From NCBI RefSeq assembly GCF_000715075.1, contig NC_134103.1, positions 73,967,519 to 74,031,518 of the forward strand: a DNA stretch of 64,000 nt, read 5' to 3'. The stretch comes from Nicotiana tabacum (lineage: Eukaryota; Streptophyta; Magnoliopsida; Solanales; Solanaceae). A model generated the notes under the pieces. The model was not told where the DNA came from, made no database searches, and was given only the letters and a program-made list of their open reading frames with translations. Shown in pieces: positions 48,611-61,273 of the stretch (position 1 is the stretch's first letter; each line of letters starts with the position of its first letter). The position numbers and the translations under genes were made by a program.

Positions 48611-48620
48611 TTCTCCACCT

Positions 48621-51600
48621 CTAAAACAAACGTTCGTCCTCGAACGGAGTTAGAAAAAAAATACCTGAGGTGGTGAAAAAGTGTGGATAACAGCTGCGCA
48701 TATCATGCTCGGTCTCCCAAGTTGACTCCTTGACCGGATGACCCCTCCACTGAACCTTCACGGAAACAATGTTCTTTGACCTCAGCTTTCGAACCTGCCT
48801 ATCTAAAATAGCCACTGGTTCCTCAACATAAGATAGATCCTTGCCCAACTGAACCGAACTAGAGTCTAACACATGAGACGGATCGCCGTGATATTTTTCC
48901 GAAGCATAGAAACATGGAATACCGGATGAACTGCAGAGAGACTAGGTGGTAGTGCAAGTCTGTAAGCCACATATCCAACTCTCTCAAGAATCTCAAAAGG
49001 TCCAATATACCAAGGGCTCAACTTGCCTTTCTTCCCGAACCTCATCACACCCTTCATAGGCAAAACCCAGAGCAATACCCGCTCACCAACCATGAATGCA
49101 ACATCACGATCCTTCCGATCCGTATAACTCTTCTGTCTAGATTGGGCTGTACGAAGTCGATCCTGAATCAATTTAACCTTTTCCAAGGCATCCTGATCCA
49201 AGTTTGTACCCAATAGCCTAGCCTCGCCCGGTTCGAACCAACCCACTGGAGACCGGCACCGCCTACCATACAAGGCCTCATACGGAGCCATCTGAATGCT
49301 TGACTGGTAACTGTTGTTGTAAAAAAACTCAGCAAGTGGTAAGAACTGGTCCCAAGCATCCCCAAAATCTATCACACACGCACGGAGCATATCCTCCAGT
49401 ATCTGAATAGTGCGTTCGGACTGTCCGTCCGTCTGTGGGTGAAATATTGTACTCAACTCCACACGAGTACCCAACTCTCGTTGTATAACCCTCAAAAGCC
49501 GTGAGGTAAACTGTGTACCCCGGTCAGAGATGATAGATACCGGTACACCATAAAGTCTGACAATCTCGCGAATATATACCTGAGCCAACTGCTCTGAAGA
49601 GTAAGTAGTCATCGCAGGAACGAAATGAGCTGACTTGGTCAATCTATCCACAATCACCCAAACTGCATCGAATTTTCTCTCAGTCCGTGGGAGTCCAACA
49701 ACGAAATCCATAGTGATCCGTTTCCATTTCCATTCTGAAATTTCCAACTTCTGAAGCAAACCACCCGGTCGTTGATGTTCATACTTCACCTGCTGGCAAT
49801 TTAGGCACCGATCTACATATTCCACTATGTCTTTCTTCATCCGCCTCCACCAATAGTGCTATTTCAAGTCCTGATACATCTTTGTACCACCCGGATGAAT
49901 GTAGTACCGCAAACTGTAAGCCTCCTGGAGAATCAATTCACGCAAACCATCTACATTAGGCACACAAAGCCTACCTTGCATCTGTAATACACCGTCATCT
50001 CCAATTACGACTTCCTTGGCATCACCGTGCTGAACTGTGTCCTTAAGGACAAGCAGATGAGGGTCATTGTACTGACGCTTTCTGATCCGATCATAAAGAG
50101 AAGACTGAGAAACCACACAAGCCAAAACTCGGCTCGGCTCGGAAATATCCAAACTAACAAATTGGTTGGCCAAGGCCTGAACATCCAAGGCTAAAAGTCT
50201 CTCTGCTACTGGTAAATATGCTAAGCAGCCCAAACTCTCCGCCTTACGACTCAAGGCATCGCCACTACATTGGCCTTCCCTGGATGATAGAGAATGGTGA
50301 TATCATAATCCTTAAGCAACTCCAACCATCTCCACTGCCGCAAATTAAGATCTTTCTATTTAAATGAATGTTGTAGACTCCAGTGATCGGTGTAGACCTC
50401 ACAATGAACACCGTATAAGTAATGCCGCCAAATCTTCAAGGCATGAACAATAGCTTCTAGCTCAAGGTCATGTACATGATAGTTCTTCTTATGCACCTTT
50501 AACTGTCTGGACGAGTAGACAATCACCCTATCGTTATGCATCAACACTGCGCCGAGACCAATACGCGATGCATCACAATACACAGTGTAAGACCCTGAAC
50601 CTGTAGGTAATACCAATACTGGACCTGTAGTCAAAACTGTCTTGAGCTTTTGGAAGCTCTCCTCACATTTCTCGGTCCACCTGAACGGAGCACCCTTCTG
50701 GGTCAATTTGGTCATAGATGCAGCAATAGAAGAGAAACTCTTTACAAATCGGCGATAATACCTTGCCAAACCAAGGAAACTCCGGATTTTCGTAACTGAG
50801 GACGGTCTGGACCAACTCTGCACTGCTTCAATCTTCTTCGGATCTACCTTGATCCCCTCACACGAAACTATATGACCCAAAATCCCACTGAATCAAGCCA
50901 AAATTCACACTTTGAAAATTTTGCATATAACTTCTTTTCTCTCAAAATCTGAAGCACAGTCCTCAGGTGTTGTTCATGATCTTCCCGACTCTGGGAAAAT
51001 ACTAGAATGTCGTCAATAAACACAATGACGAAAGAATCAAGATAGGGCTGAAATACACTATTCATTAAGTGCATAAATGTTGCTGGGGTGTTGGTTAGCC
51101 CAAATGACATTACAAGGAACTCATAATGACCATACCGAGTCCTAAAATCAGTCTTCGGGATATATGGCTCCCGAATATTTAACTGATGATAGCCTGAATG
51201 CAAGTCGATCTTAGAAAACACTCTGGCACCTTGAAGCTGATCAAACAGGTCATTAATACGTGGCAAAGGATACTTGTTCTTCAATGTAACCTTGTTCATC
51301 TGGCGGTAATCAATACACATCCGCATAGAACTATCATTCTTCTTCACAAATAAGACAGGAGCACCCCAAGGCGATACACTGGGCCGAATAAAGCCCTTAT
51401 CCAGCAATTCCTGTAACTGTTCTTTTAATTCTTTCAACTCTGCTGGGGCCATACGGTATGGTGGAATAGAAATGGGCTGAGTGCCTGGTAACAAATTAAT
51501 GCCAAAATTAATATCCTTGTCGGGTGGCATACCCGAAAGATCCGCTAGAAATACATCGGGAAATCCCTTACTATAGGAACTGACTGCACGGTAGGAGTAT

Positions 51601-51739
51601 CAATACTAACATCTCTTACATAAGCCAGATACGTATCATACCCTTTCTCAACCATTCGTTGAGCTTTAAGAAATGAAACAACCCTGCTAGGAGCATGATC
51701 TGAGGTACCTCTCCACTCTAGCCGCGGTAGACTTGGCAT
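48621..51739 (-). pseudogene. pol: Chromovirus B pol (RT-RH-IN-chromodomain)
   Basis: Reverse transcriptase 51530-50868 is open, with [24 protein letters not shown] and the active-site FIDDILVFS. RNase H 50880-50356 has [24 protein letters not shown] and YTDHWSLQ. Integrase 50254-48866 has HPGGTKMY and CLNC for zinc, then the catalytic triad in MDFVVGLP, SDRGTQF and GQSERT. The chromodomain frame follows at 48872-48621 (VSVKVQWRGHPVKESTWE). Lesions are few: one frame change at about 51740, one near 50870, a stop at about 49858 splitting the zinc domain from the core, and a one-base shift at about 48870 (RKNITAIRL in place of the usual RKYYG). RT, RNase H and integrase active-site residues are all still present. 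Confidence 0.93.
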
Positions 51740-51741
51740 AG

Positions 51742-52512
51742 CTAACGTACCGTTTTGGCGTAATAATCAAGAATAGCGTGATAGGGTGACAACCAGTCCA
51801 TGCCCAAAACAATATCGAAATCCACCATGCTGAGCAATAATAAATCAGCTCTGGTCTCAAAACCACTGATAATAATTAAACACGACCGATACACGCGGTC
51901 CACAATAATAGATTCACCCACGGGTGTAGATACATAAATAGAAGAACTCAAGGAATCACATGATACGCCCAAATACAGGGCAAAATAAGATGACACATAA
52001 GAATAAGTGGAGCCTGGATCAAATAAGATTGATGCATCTCTATGACATACCAGAATAATACCTGTGATAACAGAATCGGATGCAACGACCTCTGTCCTAG
52101 CAGGAAGGGCATAATATCTGGCCTGGCCTCCCCCTCTAGGGCGACCTCTACCTGTCCGACCTCCACCTCTAGCTGGCTGTGCAGGTAGAATGGCAACTGG
52201 TGCAATAATCATGGCCTGAGAAGCCTGAGGGCCCTGTGGAATGGGTGGGGCCTGAGAAATCTGTGGAGGTGCACCCCTCCTAAATTTGGGGCAATCTCTC
52301 ATAATATGACGAGTGTCACCACACTCAAAACAAGCCCTCGGAGGACGTGCCTGCTGAGACAGGCTCGGGCCTAATCGACTAGACTGTCCACTGGAAGCAC
52401 CCCGTACAAGAGGTACAGTAGATACTGGCGGTGCATAATATGGAACATGAGGTCTGGGAGTAGCCGGAATACCACTCGAAGCTGGAAGTGCTGAATGAAT
52501 AGGACGGCTCAC
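51742..52512 (-). pseudogene. Chromovirus B gag C-terminus and protease
   Basis: This 256-codon frame starts in a Pro/Ser-rich linker and holds one CCHC zinc knuckle, CFECGDTRHIMRDC, then a Gly/Arg-rich basic stretch. The aspartic protease follows, with ILFDPGSTYSYVSS (Asp-Pro-Gly at the active site) and the downstream flap segment FDIVLGMDWLSPYHAILD. It ends one base out of frame with the RT region. The upstream 52513-52782 is out of frame with it. Confidence 0.88.
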
Positions 52513-53552
52513 ATAACCTCTACCATGACGGGCTGCAACTGGGGCACGAGAATTATTATATATGCCAGAATCTCGGGGTCTCTTAGCTTCCCTCTCTCTT
52601 CTCCCGAGTCCGCATACATTCCAATCTCCTAGAAATTGACACCACCTGTTGGTATGTGATGTTCATCTCTAGCTCGAGGCCATACTATATCTGATACTAG
52701 GGTGGAGACCCTCAATAAATCTGCGAACCCGCTCTCGAACAGTAGCAACTAAGGCTGGTGCATGCCTAGCCAAATCACTGAATCAGACCGCATATTCTGA
52801 CACGGTCATAGAACCCTGGCGCATCTGCTCAAACTCTGCGCGCCATGCATCTATAAGACTCTGAGGAACATACTCTCTTAAGAACATATCTGAAAATTGA
52901 GTCCAAGTAAGTGAAGCTGCCTCAGTCGGACTATCCAACTCATATGACCGCCACCACTGGTAGGCTGCTCCTCTAAACTGGAATGTCATGAAAGAAACCC
53001 CACTGGAATCCACAATACCTATAGAACGAAGGATACGGTGACATTCCTCCAGAAAACCCTGAGCATTCTTTAAGCTAAACCGCTGAAAGTGGGAGGGTGG
53101 TACTTCTTATACCTCTCGAGCCTGAGATGCTCCCCTTATGAAACTGTTGTCCTAATCTCAGGCCGAACTGGGATAACTAGCTGCACTGGTATAACCTCTA
53201 GGGTATGGTCAACTTGGGCCCGTGGCTTTGGAGTACGGGCGACGGGAGTCTGTGGTCCTCCCCCGGCCTGAGATGTGGCAGGAGCAAGTGGAATTAACCC
53301 TGCCTGAGCTAAAGTGCCAAACATGCTCAAAAACTGGGCAAGAGTCTCCTAAAGTGCAGGAGCAGTAACAGACGTCTCAGGTGCCTGCTCTCCAACTGGA
53401 GGTACTGATGGCTCTGGTGCAGCAGCTCGTGCAGGTGCTCTAGCTGCACCACGTGGTCTTCCTCGGCTTCTGCCCCGACCCTGGCCTTTTGCGGCTCCAA
53501 CAGGGGGTGCGGGTGTCCGATCATCAGATCCAGTTGTGCGTGTCCTCACCAT
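52513..53552 (-). pseudogene. gag: Chromovirus B gag, N-terminal and core
   Basis: It starts at the ATG at 53552 (MVRTRTTGSDDRTPAPP), followed by Gly/Arg and Ala/Pro-rich low complexity. A stop occurs near 53347. The retrotransposon gag core is at 53013-52783 (FMTFQFRGAAYQWWRSYELD, MFLREYVPQ, MTVSEYAV). The frame between about 52780 and 52513 is shifted. The start lies about 190 bases inside the primer site. Confidence 0.85.
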
Positions 53553-53739
53553 CTGTGAGAGAATAGAAAGACAATTGTTTAGAACTTTGAAATCAACAAA
53601 GGCGCATGATAAGGAATCAAAGAAGTGAATATATTCCTAACAGTTCCATAGCCTCTCGAAGATAAGTACAGACGTTTCCGTACCGATTCGCAAGACTCTA
53701 CTAAGCCTGCTTGTGACTTACAACACCTATGAACCTAGA

Positions 53740-53751
53740 GCTCTGATACCA
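53740..53751 (-). other. Chromovirus B primer-binding site
   Basis: On the minus strand TGGTATCAGAGC lies three bases inside the 5' LTR. This is the classic plant initiator-Met tRNA site. Confidence 0.9.
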
Positions 53752-53754
53752 ACT

Positions 53755-56700
53755 TGTCACGACCCTAAATTCCCTCCGTAGGATATCGTAGGTAAGCCTA
53801 TCAATGCGGAATAAATCATAAATATCTGAAAAAAATAAACTACAATTCAAATAATTACAACTCCCAAAACCCGGTAGAAATAAGTCACAAGCTTCTAAGA
53901 ATTTTATCCTCAATGTCTCTATATATATCAAGGTCTAAAGAAAATAAGGAAGCAACATAATAATGATAGAAGGGGACTCCGGAGTCTGCGGACGCTGGCA
54001 CATATACCTCGAAGTCTCCGTGCGCAGGTAACTCACTGACGTCTAGGCTGGTAAAATGTACCTGGATCTGCACAAAATGATGTGCAGAAGCGTAGTATGA
54101 GTACACCACAGCGGTACCCAGTAAGTGCCAAGCCTAACCTCGGTAGAGTAGTGACGAGGTCAGGTGAGGCCCTACTGGAATATAATAATGGCATGGTAAA
54201 ATGTTTAACAATATAGTAAAATAAAATGACATTAGAAATGAATCAAGTAGTATGTCACCATTTAATTACGCAAAATAATGGCAAATAATATCTCGTGGAA
54301 TCAAAACAGAATTCTTTTCAACTTTAAGTAAATCACAACAAATAATCAAAGGCAACTGCGGCCATAAATCAATATCAACAAGGGCACTCCCGAGGTACCG
54401 CCTCTTAGTCCCAAATCATAAATAAATTCACAATATCTCATTTTCTTATCTCACCGCGGGAGCCTTCACAATTAGTTTATAAAAAATATTTTTTCCCGAA
54501 ATAGCATCCCGCGCTTTAGCCATCCTTATCACACCGCATGACTTCTAGTAGTTTCCCCTACTAGCCATGCGTATCAAGCCACCCTTATCTCACCGCATGC
54601 ATTTCAATACCCAGATCTTATACCACCGCATGCGTATCAATATCACAATATATCACAATTTACACCTCAAGTGCTCAAATAATTTAACTTGCCAAAATAA
54701 TTCAACAATAATATTTTTCCACAATAAAGAGCTCACGGCTCATGTCAAAATAAATCATCAATAATATTTTTCCTCAAAAAAGAGCTCACGACTCCATCAC
54801 AATGAGTACGAAAATCTTACACAAATATTCAGAAATAAATAATTCAGTAAAATAATATTTTAAAATCTTTAATACGTTGCTTCAATACCAAAGTTAAAAT
54901 GTCAAATACTTCATATTAATAATAATTAAATTAAAGAAAATCAACTTCAAATAATGCACGGAATAAAAGAAACCAAGTTTCAACTAAACAGGTAAAATAA
55001 TTAGCAGGAAAAGGTCAAGCAAATTTAAAGTATACAAATCCAATCAATGATGGAGAATATAACAAGATTTAATAATTTAATTAATATGCAACAGTGATTT
55101 TCACATTTTAAAAACATAATCCTTCACATTTAGTTTGTGTACACACTCATCACCTCGTGTACACGACTTTCATCACATTACAATTAATATCAATCCTAGG
55201 GGAAATTTTTCCCACACAAGATTAGACAAGTCACTTACCTCGACTTGCTCCAATTTAACCAAGTAGTATGCTTTTTACTCGATTTTCCGACTTTGATCGA
55301 TTCGTATCTAGTCATAATTAATTCGATACAGTCAACAAAAATTATAGGAATCAATTTCATAAGAAAATACTACATTTTTCATTAAAATCCGAAATTAGCT
55401 CAAAAGTCGCCCGTGGGGCCCACATTTCGGAATCCGGCAAAATTTATAAAATCCGATAACCCATTCAATTACGAGTGCAAACATATCAGTTTCACTCAAA
55501 TCCGACTCCGAATAGACACAGAAATCTCAAAAATTCGTTTCTATGAGATTTCTAAAAGTTTCTCAAAATTTCAATCTCGATACATTAATGAAATGGTGAA
55601 AACAATGATATATTCGTGTATATAGACCAAATCCGAGCTAGAATCACTTACCCAAATGTTTATCCTTGAAAATCTGTCAAAACTCGTTTCTGCTCAAATT
55701 TAAGTTTGTCAAAAATGGCAAATGGGGCGAAATCTCCTATTTTATAAATCTGCCCAGGCAGCCTTCGGAACTGGGCCTCGATCGTGGCTTCGATCATGGC
55801 CCTCAAGTCTAGGCCTCGATCGTGGCTTCAATTATGGACCTCGAGCCTAGTCGGGGCCTTCGGTCATGGCAACAATCATGGCATCGAGATCGGGCCTTCG
55901 ATCATGGTATCGATCTTGAGCCTTCGATCAATGGCCTTCGATCATGGCATCAATCATGGCATCGAGCTCGGGCCTTCGATCATGGTATCGATCTTGAGCC
56001 TTAGATCAATGGCCTTCGATCATGGCCCTCGAACCTTGCCTTCGATCATGGCTCTCGAGCCTACCTTCGATCATGGCTCTCAAGCCTGCCTTCGATTATC
56101 GGCTCGATTGCTCAGCAGAAAAAAATTTGCAGCTGCTGTTTAAGTTCCATTTTTGATCCGTTAACCATCCGAAACTCACCCGAGGCTCTCGGGGCCTCAA
56201 CCCAATACACCAACGAGTCCTAAAACATCATACGAACTTATTTGAAACCTCAAATCAAATCAAACAACGCTAAAATCAAAAATCACACCCTAATTCAAGC
56301 TTAATGAAACTCAAGAATTTCCAGCTTCTACATTCAATGTCGAAACCTATCAAATCAAGTCTGATTGACCTCAAATTTTGCACACAAGTCATAAATGACA
56401 TAACGGAACTGTGAAAATTTTCAGAACTGGATTCTAACCCCGATATCAAAAAGTCAACTCCCCGGTCAAACTTCCAAACTTAAATTCATATTTTAGCCAT
56501 TTCAAGCCTAATTCTACTACAGACTTCCAAATAAAATTTCGATCACGTTCCTAAATCCAAAATCACCATACGGAGCTGTTGCAATCATCAAAATTCTATT
56601 CCGGGGTCATTTGCACATAATTCAACATTCGGTCACTATTTGAACTTAAACTTTTAATTTCTCATCAAAATTCCATATCTCGGGTTAGGGACCTCGGAAT

Positions 56701-56977
56701 TTGATTCTGGGCATACGCCCAAGTCCCAAATCATGATACGGACCTACCAAAATTGTCAAAATACTGATCCGAGTCTGTTTGCTCAATATGTTGACCAAAG
56801 TCAATTCAGTTGAGTTTTAAAGCTCTAATTTACATTTTAATTTATTTTACACATAAAAACTTTCCGAAAAGTTTTACGGACTGCACACGCAAGTCGAGGA
56901 ATGATAAATAGTGTTTTTTGAGGTCTTATAATACAAAATTAATTATTAACTTTAAAGATGACATAGTGGATCATCAC
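53755..56977 (-). repeat. Chromovirus B right LTR (5' LTR in its own sense)
   Basis: The 3223-bp LTR is the longer of the pair. It contains a GATC-rich minisatellite at 55770-56110. Confidence 0.93.
55770..56110. repeat. GATC-rich minisatellite in chromovirus B LTR
   Basis: Short units such as GGCCTTCGATCATGGCATCG repeat with variants, including a longer period of about 75 bases seen twice between 55885 and 56020. The left LTR has a shorter version at 47570-47760. Plus-strand open frames here (for example 55784-56143, rich in MASIM and DHG) are repeat translations. Confidence 0.8.
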
Positions 56978-57609
56978 AGACTTGCGTGCGCAGTCCGTAT
57001 AATTTTCTCAAAAGTTTTTATATGAAAAATTGATAGAAATGTGAAATTGGGCCTTTAAACTCAACTGAGTTGACTTTGGTCAACATTTTAAGTAAACAAA
57101 TCCGGATCAGTATTTTGACAGTTCTGGTAGGTCCGTATCGTGATTTGGGACTTGGGCGTATGTCCGGAATTTAATTTGGAGGTCCCTAGCTCAAGTTATG
57201 ACTATTTAAGAGAAACTAGAAATTTAAAGGCTAAAAATTTTCAAGTTTGACCACGGAGTTGACTTTTTGATATCAGGGCCAGAATCCATTTCTGGAAATT
57301 GGAATACCTCTGTTATGTCATTTAAGACTTGTGTGCCAAATTTGAAGTCATTCCGGATTCATTTAACATGTTTCGGCACAAGATTTGTAAATTGAAAAGT
57401 TTGAAACTCAAAAGTTCGAATCGAGATGTAAATTGTAATTTCAGCGTTGTTTGACGTGATATGAGACCCAGAGTAAGTCCATATTATATTATGGGACTTG
57501 TTTGTATATTCGGACGGGGTCCCGAGTACCCCGAGTGTGAATCGAATCGAAATCGTAACAAAATTGGACTTAAGCAAAATCTGGAATTTTGCTGCTTCTG
57601 GTGCCTTCG

Positions 57610-57840
57610 CTTCTGCGAAGCCTTGGCTGCAGAAGCGGCTCCGCAGAAGTGTGAATTGCATCGCAAAAGCGGAAGTAGAGGAGCTGGGCAAGAAGCCGCA
57701 GAAACGGAAAGATGGACGCTCCTGCGAGTCTGCAGAAGCGGACATTTTTTTGCAGAAGCGAGGGGCAGCGCAAAAGCGGCATTTTCAGTTGCAAAAGCGA
57801 CATCGCAGATGCGGCAATGGCGTCGCAGAAACGACTGTTG
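57610..57840. repeat. GCAGAAGCGG decamer cluster
   Basis: GCAGAAGCGG and near variants (GCAGAAACGG, GCAAAAGCGG, CGCAGAAGTG and the inverted CTTCTGCG) recur a dozen times. A partial cluster is in the truncated 5' LTR at 45390-45512. Confidence 0.75.
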
Positions 57841-58814
57841 ACAGAACATTAATGGGTCGAAAATGGGCATTTTTCTTCATTTCGTTTGGGTTTTAAAACC
57901 TCGGTTTTTGGGCGATTTGAAGGAGTTTTATCACGACTTTGAATTGGGTAAGTGTTCTATAACCAAAATTGATTGTATTTCATAAATCCATGTCTATATT
58001 CATCCTTTATTTCGGATTTAGATGGAAGAAATTGAAATTTTTGTAAAACTTTCTAAAAATGAAAAATTAAGATTTGAAGGTCCATTTAACATCGAAATTT
58101 AGTAATTTTTATATGGTTGGACTCGTCTCGGAACGGGCGTTCGAATTTCATAAGTTTTTCCGAGATTCGAGACGTGGGCCCCACTATCCATTTTTTAGAT
58201 GAATTTCGGATTTTAATCCGGAAAGCTAGTAAATTCATATGGAATTAATTTCTACGATTTGTATTGAGTATATTTAATTGTTTGTGACTAGATTTGAGGA
58301 TTTCGGATACGAATTCGTGAGGCAAAGGTTTATTGGATTTTTGAATTTGGTTGCAAAGCGAGGTAAGTGTCGTGGTTAACCTTGATTTGAGGAAATAGAA
58401 CCCTTGAATTATTTGTTTTATGAATTTCATGTGAAACAATGTATAGGCAAGGTGACGAGTGCCTATACCTTGTCAAATTAATTATTTAAGCATCTTAAAT
58501 TATTTTAAGACACGAATTAATTATTATAATAACTATTTCTCTCATATTCCTTGTCAAATATTAATTCTTGAATTTCTGCAATAATTGTTACATGCTTATT
58601 TGATTTATGTGTCTTAATTTCTACTTGACATTTAGCATATTAAAAATTAAACTGCATATTTTCTCCCTAATTTCCACAATTAATTGCTACTTGTCATTGT
58701 TTGTTTCATAAATAAATTATAATTATTGTATGCCTTGATGCTTAATAGTCTCTCATTGAACGTGGTATTTATTGGAGTATGTTTATTACATTTAAGAGTT
58801 GTTAAAATATATGG

Positions 58815-59030
58815 GGGGATCGGGTTGCACGCTCGGGTTGCACGCCGCAACGAAAATAAAAATAAATATATTGGCCGATCGGGTTGCACGCTGCAACAGA
58901 TTTATTTAAAGTTTATATTAGAGGATCGGGTTGCACGCTGCAATATATTTATTTTAAGTTTATATTGGAGGATCGGGTTGCACGCCGCAACAGATTTATT
59001 TTAAGTTTATATTGTTGGAGCGGGTTGTAC
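58815..59030. repeat. About five 48-bp units with GGTTGCACGC
   Basis: Units begin GGATCGGGTTGCACGC(C/T)GCAAC and continue AGATTTATTTTAAGTTTATAT. Each has a small stem GTTGC/GCAAC around ACGCC. The first unit is shortened and the last decayed. Confidence 0.85.
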
Positions 59031-59110
59031 GCAATAGAAACAAGTTGAGGGATTAAGACTGCTGAATTGACTTCAATTATTGATATTATTTACCGGTCTT
59101 ACTACTATTC

Positions 59111-59111
59111 A

Positions 59112-59187
<76 letters not shown>
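59111..59187. repeat. (ATT)n microsatellite
   Basis: About 25 uninterrupted ATT units lie within the 3' LTR of chromovirus A. Confidence 0.98.
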
Positions 59188-59719
59188 GTGTATGGGTTAA
59201 TGTAAGTGACTTGCCTTAGCCTCGTCACTACTTCGTTGAGATTAGGCTCGACACTTATAGAGTACATGGAGTCGGTTGAACTCATACTACACTCTGCACT
59301 TCTTGTGCAGATTTCGGAGTTGGTTCCAGCGACGTACCATAGACTTGCTCGGATTTTAGCTACCCAGAGGAGACTTGAGGTATAACTGCACAGCGTCTGC
59401 AGTTCTGAAGTCCCCGTCTACTTTATTTTAGCTGTGTATTTTCTTTCAGACAACTTTATTTTATTCAGACCCTTATTTGTATTATTCTAGAAGCTCGTGC
59501 ACTTGTGATTCCAGTTCTGGGATGGTATTTAGATATCGCGTTTATTATGGATTATTCACTTTATTTCAGACTTTATTTTCGCATTTATTTCTTTATTATT
59601 AATTAATTTAAAATTGTGTTAAAATGGCTAATTATATTCTAATGTTAGCTTTCCTAGCAAGTGAAATGTTAGGCGCCATCACAGTTCTGAATGTGTGAAT
59701 TTTGGGTCGTGACACGGGG

Positions 59720-61092
59720 TCACCTGGTGTCTTTGATGCGCCCAATGGCTGATACAATAGCTGATGCATCAATATTGAAGTTGTATTCTGATAGTCGTGG
59801 TGCTTCTTTGGGTTCGATATTTCTATCGAAACCACTCTTACTCATGAGCCCTCGAGAGCTCTATCCTTGATAATTTATTCTATCAATTCGAATGGGGTTG
59901 CATCCAGGCTCGTTGTTTCTCCGATCTCCACCGTATGGCTGATATCGATCTCTCTTTGACCGTGGTTCCCGGTTAGTATCCCTTTTAACTCTGTCGATGG
60001 TCCTATTTGGATAAACGGACCCGGAATGAGTCCCCAACTAGTCAACCTCGACCCTAATCTTTGACTGATACCGATTATGCACATCGGCCCAGGTTACAAC
60101 TGGATATTCGATCAAGTTCTGCTTCAACTGAATTGAGGCTACCAAACTTCGTATGTTTAGGCCTTGAGTGAAAGCATGAACGGCCCAATCGTCGGCGACC
60201 GGGGGAATATCTATACGCTCTATTTGGAACCGAGATACGAACTCTCTGAGCATCTCGTTGTCTTTGTATTTTACTTTGAAGAGGTCCGACTTTCTAGTCT
60301 CGACCTTTATCGCTCCGGTGTGCACTTTGATGAAGGAATCTGCGAGCATAACAAAAGAATCAATGGAGTTAGGTGGTAAATTATGGTACCATATCTTCTC
60401 CCCCTTTGATAAAGTTTCTCAGAATTTTTTCAGCAGTACAAACTCAATCTCATCGTCCTCTAAATCGTTTCCCTTTATTGCGCATGTGTAAGAAGTGATG
60501 TGCTCGTTGGGGTCGGTAGTTCCATTATACTTGGGAATTTCTGGCATGCGGGATTTCTTCGGAATGGGCTTAGGAGCCGCGCTCGAGGGGAAGGGCTTTT
60601 GTACGAACTTCTTTGAATCCAAACCCTTCAAAATCGGCGGTGCTCCTAGAATTTGATCAACTCGGGAGTTATATGTTTCCACTTTTTTTTATCATTCTCT
60701 TCAATCTTCTTCTCCCCTGATTCAATTCGTTTTGTCAGCTCCTCGAACATTTTCAAGATAGCGGGGTCGGTTCCTGACTCATTCACATTTGACCTCCCCG
60801 GCACTGGTTTGGCCCTGTGAACAATTTTTTGTGATTGCTCGGGTTCGACCCTACTCGGTGTGTGGTTTTGATTTTGAAGTTGTTCTATTGTAGCTTGTTG
60901 AGCCTGCAACATTCCGAATATTATTCGAAGGTTGATTCCGCCTTCTTTGCTTCCCTGTTCGTTTTGACCGGCTGATCGAACGTGTCTGCGGACGATATTT
61001 TCGTCGACGCCCAAATTTGCATTCAGGGCAACATAGGAACTGACGTCCATGGGGTCTGCAACTGGTACTCCCTCGAGGTCAACTGGAAGCAC
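59720..61092 (-). pseudogene. gag: Tat element 2 gag, N-terminal part
   Basis: This is the other half of the gag cut off by chromovirus A. On the minus strand from 61092 it reads DLEGVPVADPMDVSSYVALN and a Gln-rich helix (MLQAQQATIEQLQNQ), then VETYNSRVDQ-like sequence after a frame change at about 60660. The gag core follows (MPEIPKYNGTTDPNEHITSY at 60550; LREFVSRFQIERIDIPPVAD at 60240), where element 1 has a stop after FQIE. It runs on to 60038 and in other frames to 59720. The 61092 frame has no ATG at its start. A candidate ATG further upstream (about 61132) meets a stop after six codons. It is non-functional. Confidence 0.87.
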
Positions 61093-61273
61093 TTCGTCTC
61101 CTGGGGCGGCTACGTTGTCGTTTTCGCCATGAAAACCACGGCCGTTGTCGATGTGTGTGGGTACTGCTTAAGAGTTCGATATGTTGATCCTGGAATCAAA
61201 AACGCTTACAAGAACAAGTGTAAAGTAGTGTGTGTTATGAAAATTAGTACTAGGCAATCACTATTATTCTTAG

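Larger units (their letters stand above)
46096..56977 (-). mobile_element. Chromovirus B (Ty3/Gypsy with chromodomain), full length, lightly damaged
   Basis: On the minus strand it runs TGTGATGATCC...GGGGTCGTGACA, with LTRs at 53755-56977 and 46096-48610 and target duplications GACTT at 46091-46095 and 56978-56982. It has an initiator-Met primer site, gag, protease, RT, RNase H, integrase and chromodomain in order. It is the youngest of the three nested elements and the best preserved pol in the window, although stops and frameshifts remain. Confidence 0.95.
44658..59714 (+). mobile_element. Chromovirus A (Ty3/Gypsy with chromodomain), mostly deleted and split
   Basis: It starts TGTGATGACCC at 44658 and ends GGGTCGTGACA at 59714, flanked by CGGGG at 44653-44657 and 59715-59719. 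Only part of the 5' LTR (44658 to about 45512), the end of integrase with its chromodomain (about 45513-45951), a polypurine tract and the 3' LTR remain. Chromovirus B sits inside the 3' LTR. Long LTRs (about 2.8 kb when rejoined) and the chromodomain suggest the Tekay/Del group. Confidence 0.92.
56983..59714 (+). repeat. Chromovirus A 3' LTR, second part
   Basis: It continues from 46095 after the chromovirus B insertion (GACTT counted once), giving an LTR of about 2.8 kb. Inside are the GCAGAAGCGG-type decamers (57610-57840), the 48-bp GGTTGCACGC repeats (58815-59030) and an ATT microsatellite (59111-59187). Confidence 0.9.

Noticed and set aside
55784..56143. 119-codon plus-strand frame rich in Met-Ala-Ser-Ile and Asp-His-Gly
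   Set aside because: Lies in the GATC-rich minisatellite of the chromovirus B LTR; the frame is a by-product of the repeat. The same applies to 47451-47857.
57359..57896. Overlapping 126-132 codon frames on both strands
   Set aside because: Produced by the decamer cluster in an LTR, present on both strands, with no recognisable domain.
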